This document shows positions 10,733 through 21,313 of a stretch of 64,000 bases of DNA, one piece after another. Position 1 is the first letter of the stretch. Each line of letters opens with the position of its first letter. Position numbers and translations under genes: made by a program. Source of the stretch: Gymnopus androsaceus JB14 (Eukaryota > Basidiomycota > Agaricomycetes > Agaricales > Omphalotaceae); assembly GCA_009733575.1 (NCBI GenBank), contig ML769520.1, positions 62,001 to 126,000 on the forward strand, in the 5' to 3' direction. The notes beneath the pieces are model-generated. The model saw nothing but the letters and a program-made list of their open reading frames with translations. It was not told the DNA's origin and did no database searches.

Positions 10733-12990
10733 ATGGGATTATCACTCATTAGACTCATTGGTTATTTGGTTCCGTTGGGACCCTTCCTACTCCAAAATGT
10801 CGAGGCAATTGATCGCCGCGCGATGACAGTTCACGAAAGTCGCGCAGAGATTCCTTCTCAGTATGCTCGTGAATCTCCTCCCCACCCCGAAACTCTTGTC
10901 AACTTTCGAGTCGGGCTTTCTTCGATCGATAAAGCTGGGCTGGAGAAGGCTCTCTACGATGTTAGCGTTCCAGGAAGTCCTTTATATGGCAAGCATCTCA
11001 GCGTGGATGAGGTTTGTTGTCCATTTCAAATGTCGTAGACCGTGATATTGAAACATCCTCCAGGTTAAGAGCTATACCTCCGCTTCCTCCATCTCAGTTG
11101 CAGCCGTTACCGAGTGGTTGGCTGAATATGGAATCACGGATGTGCGACTCGAGACCGCTGTTCACGATTACATATCCTTCACTGCACCGGTCTATGTAGC
11201 CAACGACCTTTTCGACACTGAATTTCATTCTTTCGTTCACCTCCCGACTGGCAAACGGGCTATCCGCACTTTACAATATTCTATACCAAAGGAACTGGTA
11301 TCTCACGTCAGTGTAGTCCAACCAAGTACCTCATTTGATCTGGCGAAACCTTTGGGTATCAGCGTCTCGTATGGTAAACGGGACAACGTGAACGCGTCTT
11401 GTGCCAATACCATCGTTCCGGAATGCCTGCAAGACCTATATGATAGTGCGTCCTCGTTTAAATTTTTTCGCATGGGGTTCTTTATGAATGTATCCTATAG
11501 TACCAACGACTCCCGCTACTCAATCTTCTAACAGAATCGCTGTTCCTGGGCTTATCGAATATTGGGCGCAGGTAATAAATTTGTATTGAATACCTGACAA
11601 TTGGGCTGAATCTTTATTTCTAGTACGCTGATTTAGAGGCTTTCCTTGAGAGACTGAGGCCAGATATACCCTCAAACACAACTTTTTCGGTGGAATTCAT
11701 CGATGGAGGAACAAACCCTCAAGGGCCACAATACGCAGGATATGAAGCTGTAGGTCGAACTGAAGTTGGAATGCCGCTTGACTCACTCTGTACACGACAG
11801 AACCTGGATACCCAGTATACTGTCGGGATGGCTACTAATGTTTCTACTACCTTCATCTCAGTTGGTCCAAATAACACAGATGGTGCCGCGATTGGATTTC
11901 TCGATGTTGTAGAGTACCTTTACAACATGACTTATCCACCACAAGTCATGTCTATGAGCTATGGGTACGAAGAGTGGTGGCTCACGCCAGCACAGGCCGA
12001 GTGGGTGTTTTTATTTCACTGACAACACGGAACAACCTGTTCATTTTTTCTCAGACAGATTTGTGACGTATATATGGCACTGGGTGCTAGAGGAACATCG
12101 TTGATTTTCGGATCAGGCGATGGAGGCGTCAGTGGCGCAGAAGTCAGTAAGTATCGATAATCCTTCCACACATTTACGATGTTCCTAAGTTATTCTCAGA
12201 TGATACTTGCACGGAGTTCCTACCTGCTTTCCCTGGAGGATGTCCTTACATTACATCGGTTGGCGGAACATATTCTATCAATCCTGAGCTATCAACAAAC
12301 TTTAGCAGTGGGGGTATGGTCTACTGTTAATTTTTATTGGCCAGTTCGTGCAAGCTAACTCCTCCATCTACGACTAGGCTTCTCAGGCTATTTCCCTCGT
12401 CCGTCTTATCAAGAGCAGGCGGTGGCACCTTTCCTCGAAAATCTCGGTGACACCTATGCTAGATTATTCAACGCCAGTGGACGTGGGTTCCCTGATATTG
12501 CAGCTCAAGCCCACAACGTCGAAATCATTACAGGGGGGGAAACTGTCTACATTAACGGTACTTCTTGCGCAGGGCCTATCTTTGCTAGCATGGTCGCCCT
12601 CGTCAACGATCGCCTGATTGCAGCAGGAAGACCTCCTCTAGGCTTCTTGAACCCCTTGTGCGTTATGTTGAAAGTTGATTTCTATTCCTGCTCTCATTCC
12701 CGAATTAGCCTTTACAATAACACTCAAATATTCACCGACATTACAGCCGGAGATTCCAATGCAGGGTGTAAGTGTCTTCCTTGTTTTTGTGATGATACGA
12801 ATCTAACGCTACAACGTACAGGTGGCACAGATGGTTTCAATGCGACAGTTGGATGGGATCCAGTGAGTAACCCGGCTTATACTTGTCAATTATCTGCGCA
12901 CTGACCAAATTGCATGTCCAGATCACTGGGTTGGGGACCCCAAACTTCCGTAAAATGCTTGAAGCTGCTGGTTTGCCAAACAATGATTGA
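10733..12990 (+). CDS. Secreted sedolisin (S53) serine-carboxyl protease, tripeptidyl-peptidase-like, copy 1
   Basis: A secreted acid protease expected to trim tripeptides from proteins outside the cell. The start at 10733 gives a signal peptide ([20 protein letters not shown]). Next come the Pro-kumamolisin propeptide ([45 protein letters not shown]) and the peptidase domain starting near [17 protein letters not shown]. The sedolisin residues are all present: Glu and Asp of EANLDTQ (formed across the intron at 11752-11802), the oxyanion Asp of GSGDGGVSG near 12120, and the Ser of [12 protein letters not shown] near 12565. The end is [19 protein letters not shown] with stop at 12988-12990. 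All exons splice in frame over about nine short introns. This is the only unbroken copy in the window; rearranged near-copies follow. Confidence 0.93.
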
Positions 12991-13689
12991 GGGACTGTTG
13001 GACTCATTTATACCACTGATTCATCGATTAAATATTTCCTTCTCATTCATGCATTGTCCTTTTCAAAGGTTAAGAATTGCTTATAAGTCTTTTTTGTTGA
13101 ATAAAAACTGCATCAACCTCTTGCGCTGTCAGTAGATGTCGGGACAGAGACGAAGGCATCAAGTTGGACGGCCTGCGTGGTGCCATCGAATTTTGAAAGC
13201 ACCCCCTCCAAAAAAAGAAAGAAGAAAAGGAAAAAGACCAGAACGCCCAAATTCAACTAGTATTTATTTTGATTCTAAAAGATAGTATGAATGGAAATCG
13301 AGAAGTTACTGAGCTTTCCATGTGTCACTGTGGAATGCCTACGCTAAATGCACAGCCCATATAGGGCTGCGTACAATATTGGGGAAGGATGAGGACAGAT
13401 GTATAACCCCTCACAGCTGAGCTTGTGCTATTCTGCGCTCTAAATATAGCAAGCTTGCTTGCGAGAGTCTGCCTACGGGAGACAAATTCTGCGCTGAGTG
13501 GGATTTCCCTCACCGGCCAATCTTAGCCATCATGGTAACCATGGCCCATCGATAGCAATCAGCTCCACAATATAACGGTCCAGCGTCTGTTGCATTAGGT
13601 TCTATACGGTATAGAACCTAATAAGGCAACGGGCAATAACGCAGTCCTTGTGTCTGGCTCATTCCGGCATCTGACACAATACCCTGCTT
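12991..13689. other. Intergenic spacer between sedolisin copy 1 and the rearranged copies
   Basis: About 700 bp with no supported gene. It holds a purine-rich tract near 13205-13235 and a perfect inverted repeat at 13594-13622 (separate entry). Confidence 0.5.
13594..13622. repeat. Perfect 14-bp inverted repeat with one-base spacer
   Basis: ATTAGGTTCTATAC, a single G, then its exact reverse complement GTATAGAACCTAAT. It lies about 70 bp upstream of the duplicated sedolisin promoter and could be a hairpin, a binding site for a dimeric factor or a breakpoint scar. It is not accompanied by a T-run, so it does not look like a simple terminator. Confidence 0.8.
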
Positions 13690-13827
13690 GATGTTTACAG
13701 ATCGCTGCACAACCCTGACAATTGACTTCATGCCTTTATAAAGACAGTGCAGTTCTTTTTGAAGTTCCATCCAAAACAGTACACCTTCCATCTCGCATGG
13801 GATTATCACTCATTAGACTCATTGGTT
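13690..13827 (+). pseudogene. Sedolisin copy 2: duplicated promoter, start codon and first codons, cut off by an inversion
   Basis: This stretch repeats 10628-10765 almost base for base: the same leader, TATAAA (13737-13742), start codon at 13799 and the codons for [10 protein letters not shown]. After ATTGGTTA the sequence stops matching forward and continues as the reverse complement of a sedolisin intron. As printed, the gene cannot encode a protease. Either an in-place inversion of the gene body or a scaffolding error next to the N run at 15480 explains it. Confidence 0.8.
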
Positions 13828-13834
13828 AGTACTA

Positions 13835-15477
13835 GTCCGTAGATGGAGGAGTTAGCTTGCACGAACTGGCCAATAAAAATTAACCAGTAGACCATACCCC
13901 CACTGCTAAAGTTTGTTGATAGCTCAGGATTGATAGAATATGTTCCGCCAACCGATGTAATGTAAGGACATCCTCCAGGGAAAGCAGGTAGGAACTCCGT
14001 GCAAGTATCATCTGAGAATAACTTAGGAACATCGACGTAGATGTGTGGACTGATTTTTGATACTTACTGACTTCTGCGCCACTGACGCCTCCATCGCCGG
14101 AGCCCATGATCAATGTTGTTCCCCTAGCACCTAGTGCCATTATACACATCACAAATTTGTCTGGAAAAAAAGAATGAGAAAATGACCTTGTTTCTAAATC
14201 AAAAAAGGGAACTAACTCAGCCAATGCCGGGGTGAGCCACCACTCCTCATACCCATAGCTCATCGACATTACTTGCGGCGGATTCGTCATGTTGGAAAGG
14301 TACTCCACGATATCTAAGTACCCAATGGCTGCGCCATCAGTAGTATTTGGACCGACTGAGATGAACGTAGTTGGAACGTTAGTAGCCATCCCGACAGTAT
14401 ACTGGGTGTCTAGGTTCTATGGCGTAGGAAGTCAACCAAAATTGTTACCATGCTTATATTTCGGATCAGGCTTACTGCTTCATATCCTGCATATTGGGGT
14501 CCTTGAGGGTTCATTCCTCCATCGATGAATTCCACTGAGAAGGATGTGTTTGAGGGCATGTCAGGCCTGAGCCTCTCGAGGAAAGCCTCTAAATCAGCAT
14601 ACTGAAAAAAGAATGTTCAGCTTAGTATTCCATATACTTGATCAATGCAATGATTTATTACCTGAGCCCAATAGTCAATAAAGCCTGGTACAGCGATTCT
14701 GTTGGAGGATTGAGTAGCTGGAGTTGTCGGTACTATTGTAGTATACGTTTGTAAGGAACCCATGCGAAGGAATTTAAAGGGGACGCACTATCATATAGGT
14801 CTTGCAGGCATTCCGGAACGATGGTATTGGCACAAGACGCGTTCACGTTGTCCCGTTTACCATACGAGACGCTGATACCCAAAGGTTTCGCCAGATCAAA
14901 TGAGGTACTTGGTTGGACTACACTGACGTGAGATACCAGTTCCTTTGGTATAGAATATTGTAAAGTGCGGATAGCCCGTTTGCCAGTCGGGATGTGAACG
15001 AAAGAATGAAATTCAGCGTCGAAAAGGTCGTTGGCTACATAGACCGGTGCAGTGAAGGATATGTAATCGTGAACAGCGGTCTCGAGTCGCACGTCCGTGA
15101 TTCCATATTCAGCCAACCACTCGGTAACGGCTGCAACTGAGATGGAGGAAGCGGAGGTATAGCTCTTTACCTGGAGGATGTTTCAATATCACGGTCTACG
15201 ACATTTGAAATGGACAACAAACCTCATCCACGCTGAGATGCTTGCCATATAAAGGACTTCCTGGAACGCTAACATCGTAGAGAGCCTTCTCCAGCCCAGC
15301 TTTATCGATCGAAGAAAGCCCGACTCGAAAGTTGACAAGAGTTTCGGGGTGGGGAGGAGATTCACGAGCATACTGAGAAGGAATCTCTGCGCGACTTTCG
15401 TGAACTGTCATCGCGCGGCGATCAATTGCCTCGACATTTTGGAGTAGGAAGGGTCCTAATGGAACCAAACAAACCAA
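13835..15477 (-). pseudogene. Sedolisin copy 2 body in inverted orientation, lacking its start and 3' exons
   Basis: On the minus strand this holds the gene from the signal-peptide core ([19 protein letters not shown]) through the propeptide, [16 protein letters not shown] and the exon ending NFSSGG. It then runs into the next intron and stops at 13835. The start codon is instead on the plus strand at 13799, and the exons with the catalytic Ser are missing (they may lie in the gap). Residues present are intact ([18 protein letters not shown] in the centre). The part 13835-14993 is about 99% the reverse complement of 16580-17742, introns included; a few single-base differences are visible, such as one A more or less near 14192. 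Confidence 0.85.
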
Positions 15478-15479
15478 AC

Positions 15480-16400
15480 NNNNNNNNNNNNNNNNNNNNN
15501 NNNNNNNNNNNNNNNNNNNNNNNNNNNNNNNNNNNNNNNNNNNNNNNNNNNNNNNNNNNNNNNNNNNNNNNNNNNNNNNNNNNNNNNNNNNNNNNNNNNN
15601 NNNNNNNNNNNNNNNNNNNNNNNNNNNNNNNNNNNNNNNNNNNNNNNNNNNNNNNNNNNNNNNNNNNNNNNNNNNNNNNNNNNNNNNNNNNNNNNNNNNN
15701 NNNNNNNNNNNNNNNNNNNNNNNNNNNNNNNNNNNNNNNNNNNNNNNNNNNNNNNNNNNNNNNNNNNNNNNNNNNNNNNNNNNNNNNNNNNNNNNNNNNN
15801 NNNNNNNNNNNNNNNNNNNNNNNNNNNNNNNNNNNNNNNNNNNNNNNNNNNNNNNNNNNNNNNNNNNNNNNNNNNNNNNNNNNNNNNNNNNNNNNNNNNN
15901 NNNNNNNNNNNNNNNNNNNNNNNNNNNNNNNNNNNNNNNNNNNNNNNNNNNNNNNNNNNNNNNNNNNNNNNNNNNNNNNNNNNNNNNNNNNNNNNNNNNN
16001 NNNNNNNNNNNNNNNNNNNNNNNNNNNNNNNNNNNNNNNNNNNNNNNNNNNNNNNNNNNNNNNNNNNNNNNNNNNNNNNNNNNNNNNNNNNNNNNNNNNN
16101 NNNNNNNNNNNNNNNNNNNNNNNNNNNNNNNNNNNNNNNNNNNNNNNNNNNNNNNNNNNNNNNNNNNNNNNNNNNNNNNNNNNNNNNNNNNNNNNNNNNN
16201 NNNNNNNNNNNNNNNNNNNNNNNNNNNNNNNNNNNNNNNNNNNNNNNNNNNNNNNNNNNNNNNNNNNNNNNNNNNNNNNNNNNNNNNNNNNNNNNNNNNN
16301 NNNNNNNNNNNNNNNNNNNNNNNNNNNNNNNNNNNNNNNNNNNNNNNNNNNNNNNNNNNNNNNNNNNNNNNNNNNNNNNNNNNNNNNNNNNNNNNNNNNN
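15480..16400. other. Assembly gap (921 N)
   Basis: A run of N with no sequence information. It sits exactly between inverted sedolisin copies, so copy number and orientation on both sides are unreliable. Confidence 1.
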
Positions 16401-16579
16401 ATGTGAACGAAAGAATGAAATTCAGTGTCGAAAAGGTCGTTGGCTACATAGACCGGTGCAGTGAAGGATATGTAATCGTGAACAGCGGTCTCGAGTCGCA
16501 CGTCCGTGATTCCATATTCAGCCAACCACTCGGTAACGGCTGCAACTGAGATGGAGGAAGCGGAGGTATAGCTCTTTAC
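16401..16579 (-). pseudogene. Sedolisin fragment, exon-2 start, inverted in place
   Basis: On the minus strand these 179 bp encode [20 protein letters not shown] to DTEFHSFVH, the propeptide piece that in copy 1 lies directly before [12 protein letters not shown]. Here it is reversed and abuts the forward-strand LPTGKR codons at 16580. It carries the copy-1 variant (DT in DTEF) rather than the copy-2 variant (DA at about 15020). Confidence 0.85.
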
Positions 16580-18345
16580 CTTCCCGACTGGCAAACGGGC
16601 TATCCGCACTTTACAATATTCTATACCAAAGGAACTGGTATCTCACGTCAGTGTAGTCCAACCAAGTACCTCATTTGATCTGGCGAAACCTTTGGGTATC
16701 AGCGTCTCGTATGGTAAACGGGACAACGTGAACGCGTCTTGTGCCAATACCATCGTTCCGGAATGCCTGCAAGACCTATATGATAGTGCGTCCCCTTTAA
16801 ATTCCTTCGCATGGGTTCCTTACAAACGTATACTACAATAGTACCGACAACTCCAGCTACTCAATCCTCCAACAGAATCGCTGTACCAGGCTTTATTGAC
16901 TATTGGGCTCAGGTAATAAATCATTGCATTAATCAAGTATATTGAATACTAAGCTGAACATTCTTTTTTAGTATGCTGATTTAGAGGCTTTCCTCGAGAG
17001 GCTCAGGCCTGACATGCCCTCAAACACATCTTTCTCAGTGGAATTCATCGATGGAGGAATGAACCCTCAAGGACCCCAATATGCAGGATATGAAGCGGTA
17101 AGCCTGATCCGAAATATAAGCATGGTAACAATTTTGGTTGACTTCCTACGCCATAGAACCTAGACACCCAGTATACTGTCGGGATGGCTACTAACGTTCC
17201 AACTACGTTCATCTCAGTCGGTCCAAATACTACTGATGGCGCAGCCATTGGGTACTTAGATATCGTGGAGTACCTTTCCAACATGACGAATCCGCCGCAA
17301 GTAATGTCGATGAGCTATGGGTATGAGGAGTGGTGGCTCACCCCGGCATTGGCTGAGTTAGTTCCCTTTTTTGATTTAGAACAAGGTCATTTTCTCATTC
17401 TTTTTTTCCAGACAAATTTGTGATGTGTATATGGCACTAGGTGCTAGGGGAACAACACTGATCATGGGCTCCGGCGATGGAGGCGTCAGTGGCGCAGAAG
17501 TCAGTAAGTATCAAAAATCAGTCCACACATCTACGTCGATGTTCCTAAGTTATTCTCAGATGATACTTGCACGCAGTTCCTACCTGCTTTCCCTGGAGGA
17601 TGTCCTTACATTACATCGGTTGGCGGAACATATTCTATCAATCCTGAGCTATCGACAAACTTTAGCAGTGGGGGTATGGTCTACTGGTTAATTTTTATTG
17701 GCCAGTTCGTGCAAGCTAACTCCTCCATCTACGACTAGGCTTCTCAGGCTATTTCCCTCGTCCGTCTTATCAAGAGCAGGCGGTGGCACCTTTCCTCGAA
17801 AATCTCGGTGACACCTATGCTGGATTATTCAACGCCAGTGGACGTGGATTCCCTGATATTGCAGCTCAAGCCCACAACGTCGAAATCATTTCAGGAGGGG
17901 AGACTGTTTACATTAACGGTACTTCTTGTTCAGGGCCTATCTTTGCTAGCATGGTCGCCCTCGTCAACGATCGCCTGATTGCAGCAGGAAGACCTCCTCT
18001 AGGCTTCTTGAACCCCTTGTGCGTTATGTTGAAAGTTGATTTCTATTCCTGCTCTCATTCCCGAATTAGCCTTTACAATAACACTCAAATATTCACCGAC
18101 ATCACAGCCGGAGATTCCAATGCAGGGTGTAAGTGGCTTGCTTTTTTGTTAGAAGAATACCTCTGAGTCTACATGTGTAGGTGGCACCGATGGTTTCAAT
18201 GCGACCGTTGGATGGGATCCGGTAAGCGTATATTCGCCATTATCTGCATTTGATTGTACTTAATAGACGTGGATAGATTACCGGGCTGGGGACCCCAAAC
18301 TTCCGTAAAATGCTTGAAGCTGCTGGTTTGCCAAGTGATGATTGA
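16580..18345 (+). pseudogene. Sedolisin copy 3: 3' four-fifths of the gene, start missing as assembled
   Basis: From [18 protein letters not shown] onward the gene is complete on the plus strand: [38 protein letters not shown], the Ser motif NGTSCSGPIFAS near 17930, GFLNPFLYNN across an intron, and stop TGA at 18343-18345. All three catalytic positions are therefore present. What is missing is the signal peptide and the first half of the propeptide, which lie reversed (16401-16579) or inside the gap. A functional gene may exist in the real genome; as printed it is truncated. Confidence 0.85.
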
Positions 18346-18669
18346 GTGGACGACGACGGCGATTATATACCCTACTCCCATGGACATTATTCCACCTTAG
18401 TAAAGCTATAGAAAGTTTGTTTCTTTTTTGAATTCCATCATCTTTCAACAGTGTGTCTGGTGAAAATCTCTACAATTCTCTCTTTTCCTTCGCTGCACTT
18501 CTGGTGAAGTTTCCAAATGAAGAATAGTACTTATGACTTATGACGTCTGCGCTTCTCCACTGCGGAGACAATTGTACTGCGCCACAGATGATATTGGCTG
18601 CGCGTCATAATCATCTGGAAACAGTATATAAACCTCTTGTCTTCAAGCCTATCCATCACTTTACAAACG
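18346..18669 (+). promoter_or_regulatory. Spacer and promoter of the 93-residue gene
   Basis: About 320 bp after the sedolisin stop. A TATATAAA box at 18625-18632 lies 38 bp before the ATG at 18670, which supports the small gene being transcribed. Confidence 0.5.
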
Positions 18670-19065
18670 ATGTCCAACCTCATTAACAAGATCAAATCCA
18701 AAGCTACTTCCTCTAACCAGGATAGCAACTCGGAGGAACAATCCTTCTCTATTCAGCCTCATCCTGCTGTAAGCTTCTCTTTCTCGCCGTTTCTTCCTTT
18801 GATTTCTATTAAGATCTCCTTATCCTACAGAAAACCAATGATCCAGCTGACCTTCAACCTGGTTCAGGCCTTAACAATAACGAGCAGATGGCTCCCTTCC
18901 ATGCTCGGGATCCCCATGTCCCTACCGATCCTCAGGTTAGAGAGGCCTTGAACAAACAGGAGGTTAAGGTGAGGGTTTTCTTTGCTTTTACTTGGGGTGA
19001 TAAGCTAAAAAAAGCTACAGGGCCGTGATGAATTACGGGCCAGGCAAGAGGAGTTGAACCGGTAG
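18670..19065 (+). CDS. Small hypothetical protein, 93 residues, three exons
   Basis: Exons 18670-18768, 18831-18968 and 19021-19065 join in frame over two introns with GTAAGC...ACAG and GTGAGG...ACAG borders. No single frame shows this gene. The product starts MSNLINKIKSKATSS, has a central FHARDPHVPTDPQVREAL and ends RDELRARQEELNR. It is hydrophilic, with no signal peptide or membrane segment, so it is likely soluble or disordered with a short C-terminal helix. I recall the combination of a HARDPHxP-type motif and a terminal xELxARxxELN helix in small unnamed proteins of other basidiomycetes, but cannot name a family. The TATA box and clean splice sites are the main support. Confidence 0.65.
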
Positions 19066-19328
19066 TAGCAACATGCTCGTCACTCTGCATGTCTCTCATG
19101 ATATCGCCACTCCTACCCCTCATGATTCAACGATGTCCCGATATCCATTATGATTGTATCCATTACCATCTTCAGTACTTTAAACTGTATACTGTAATTA
19201 TAATACAGTCAAACATGTACTACACTTATTTGCTACGAACATGAATATCCTAGAACTGGAAGATCGTAAAACAACAGTCCGAAAAACAGATTCAAAGAGC
19301 CAACTATGTGCATTAACTAAAGTATACT

Positions 19329-21133
19329 TTAAGATGTTTCCCGTACAAGCGCTACAACCACTGTTACGCTGTAGCAAGGAAGTCATGAACTGAAATCGAT
19401 ACATTTGGTGCGAAGAACTCACTCGTCCATTTTCTGGAAGAAAACAAAAATAAGCTAACATGCTCAGCTAGATCGAAAGACGACTTACCCCTCCACGGAA
19501 AAACATGCCTTCTCTACGAGCTTCCTCTGTAGCGAGCAGTTTGTTCAGACATTATTGAAGAATAAGGCTGTTGGCGGACTCACTCTCGAAAGGACTGACT
19601 TTTTGCCTATCACTCATGCACTGTCTCGCATACAGGACCATGTTATCAGCTATGGTCTGCACTTGCTCGTCCTCCGTTGCACCCGTTCGTCCCGCCTGAG
19701 TCCGAGCGCAAATGGCCAACATATCAGATGGGAAAACATTGTCCGAAAAACCATCAGTCTGTTCACAGGACTATGTAAGTGTTTTGAGCCACAAGGAGCG
19801 ACGGAACTCCAGACGCACATAAGCGACAACTATATCCCCATCCCGTAGTCTTATTGAATGTGTGTTGGCTTCTTCAGGAGAATCATCACACATTCGAGAA
19901 AACTTGCGCCCAGGATTGTCAGGAAGTTTCGTTAGCTGCCTAAGCACGTTATGAAGGATCAGATTTTATGGAGAAATTTGCAGGAAAGGACCGACTTTGG
20001 ACAGTTGAAGAAGTGAGTTTGCACTTTTTCTCTATATATGACGTTAGAAGACCGTATTATCGAGTATCCACTGTCTCCTAGGCTAATGTGAGGGCAGAGC
20101 GTCAGAGGTTGTCGATAAGGTCACGGTATGACTAACTTGGCAGAACGTAGGAGTCCAGATGATGAGTTGAGTGTCAGCATGCAAGCAGTACTGGATCCTA
20201 GACGAAATGAGTAATTTACAACGGCGATTGTGAAAAATGCCTCACCGGCCTGGACTGCACCATAACCATCAGATTGAGAGTCGGATATAGGGATAGCTAG
20301 AATTATTGAGACGAACCATATTTTTCGCGCAACACGCCCCCGAACGCAAGAGCCAGGCCATTGTACGGTGTAAGCTCCCAACCCTCCACTTGCTCCCGTT
20401 CTTCATAATCAAGCGTTGGATCGATTTCGGGTTCTCCAGCCCAAGCATTACGGGCATACCGATGGGCATGATACATCAGAGACTGTGAAAATATCGCAGG
20501 ATCGACTCCACTTTCTATCCAGCCTCCGACTCCGTCAGCCACACCAAATGACACACCCTACGCTCTCATTAATGAGATGACGGAAGAAAATAAACAGGCA
20601 GAAAAGCCGTAAGTGAGCGCATACCTACCGATCCGTTTCGCATCTGGAGAAGATAGTTATTTAGTAATTGTTATAGTTCTCGTGCGCAATATGGTTCTAC
20701 TCACCTCTTGAACGAAGAAAAAGTCTTCTCCAGCATCCCAAGCCCAATCTTTACCTCTACGTTTCTTTGCTGGACCGATATTTCGGTCAAGCATCTCTTC
20801 TCTCCATCGTCCTATAGGGCTTTCCGGAGGAAACGGAGGATTATCCGTCATCCTATCCTCTATGACCGGTTTGCCAAACCAGCTACTTGCGACATGGAAC
20901 GTATATGGATGTCGGGGATATATTGGTTTAGGAGGAAGAGAATCCAAGGGTTCGGAGGTTGCTGACGAAGATACAGATGACCTTTGGCTATGGCAAAGTG
21001 GAAGTCGGGCGGGTGACAATGACGGTGACCTGGAGCCTAGGCTGAGGGTATGGCGAGCGCGAAGGCAGCCTTGTAAGCGACGTCTAGATATTAGATGGGC
21101 CATCGCTGGCTCTATGTAAAATGGTATAGACAT
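19329..21133 (-). CDS. ptc7: Mitochondrial PP2C-type protein phosphatase (PTC7/PPTC7-like)
   Basis: A metal-dependent Ser/Thr phosphatase of the PTC7 branch, which in yeast acts in the mitochondrion (coenzyme Q pathway and matrix proteins). The N terminus has an Arg-rich presequence after MAHLISRRRLQGCLRARH. The start is either Met 21133 (used) or Met 21103. Motifs in order: AGEDFFFVQE, GVADGVGGWIESGVDP (metal-binding Asp), YNGLALAFGGVLREKYG, AGSSTACMLTLNSSSGLL, LRDGDIVVAYTDGLSDNVFP and the terminal KMDDVTVVVALVRETS. The last motif is recovered only by splicing out an intron of about 60 bp before the final exon, with stop at 19329-19331. No frame break was seen. Confidence 0.88.
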
Positions 21134-21313
21134 TGTTGGAGTGAAGAAAAAAGATGACGCAGGACCGAGCGTGGGCAGGATCACCTGTCATTCAATACCG
21201 TCGCGTTCTTCGCGTCAATTATGCTACAGTACATGGCCATGATAACAACAAAGTACAAGATATATATAAATGTACAGATATATACATGTCAAGAATTCAC
21301 CCAGGATTTCCAG

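Noticed and set aside
10658..10735. Earlier start codon for sedolisin at 10658
   Set aside because: It lies upstream of the TATA box, and the frame from 10733 begins directly with a signal peptide.
15422..16609. Very long open frames spanning the N run on both strands
   Set aside because: They are open only because N is not read as a stop; the real content is the sedolisin ends on each side.
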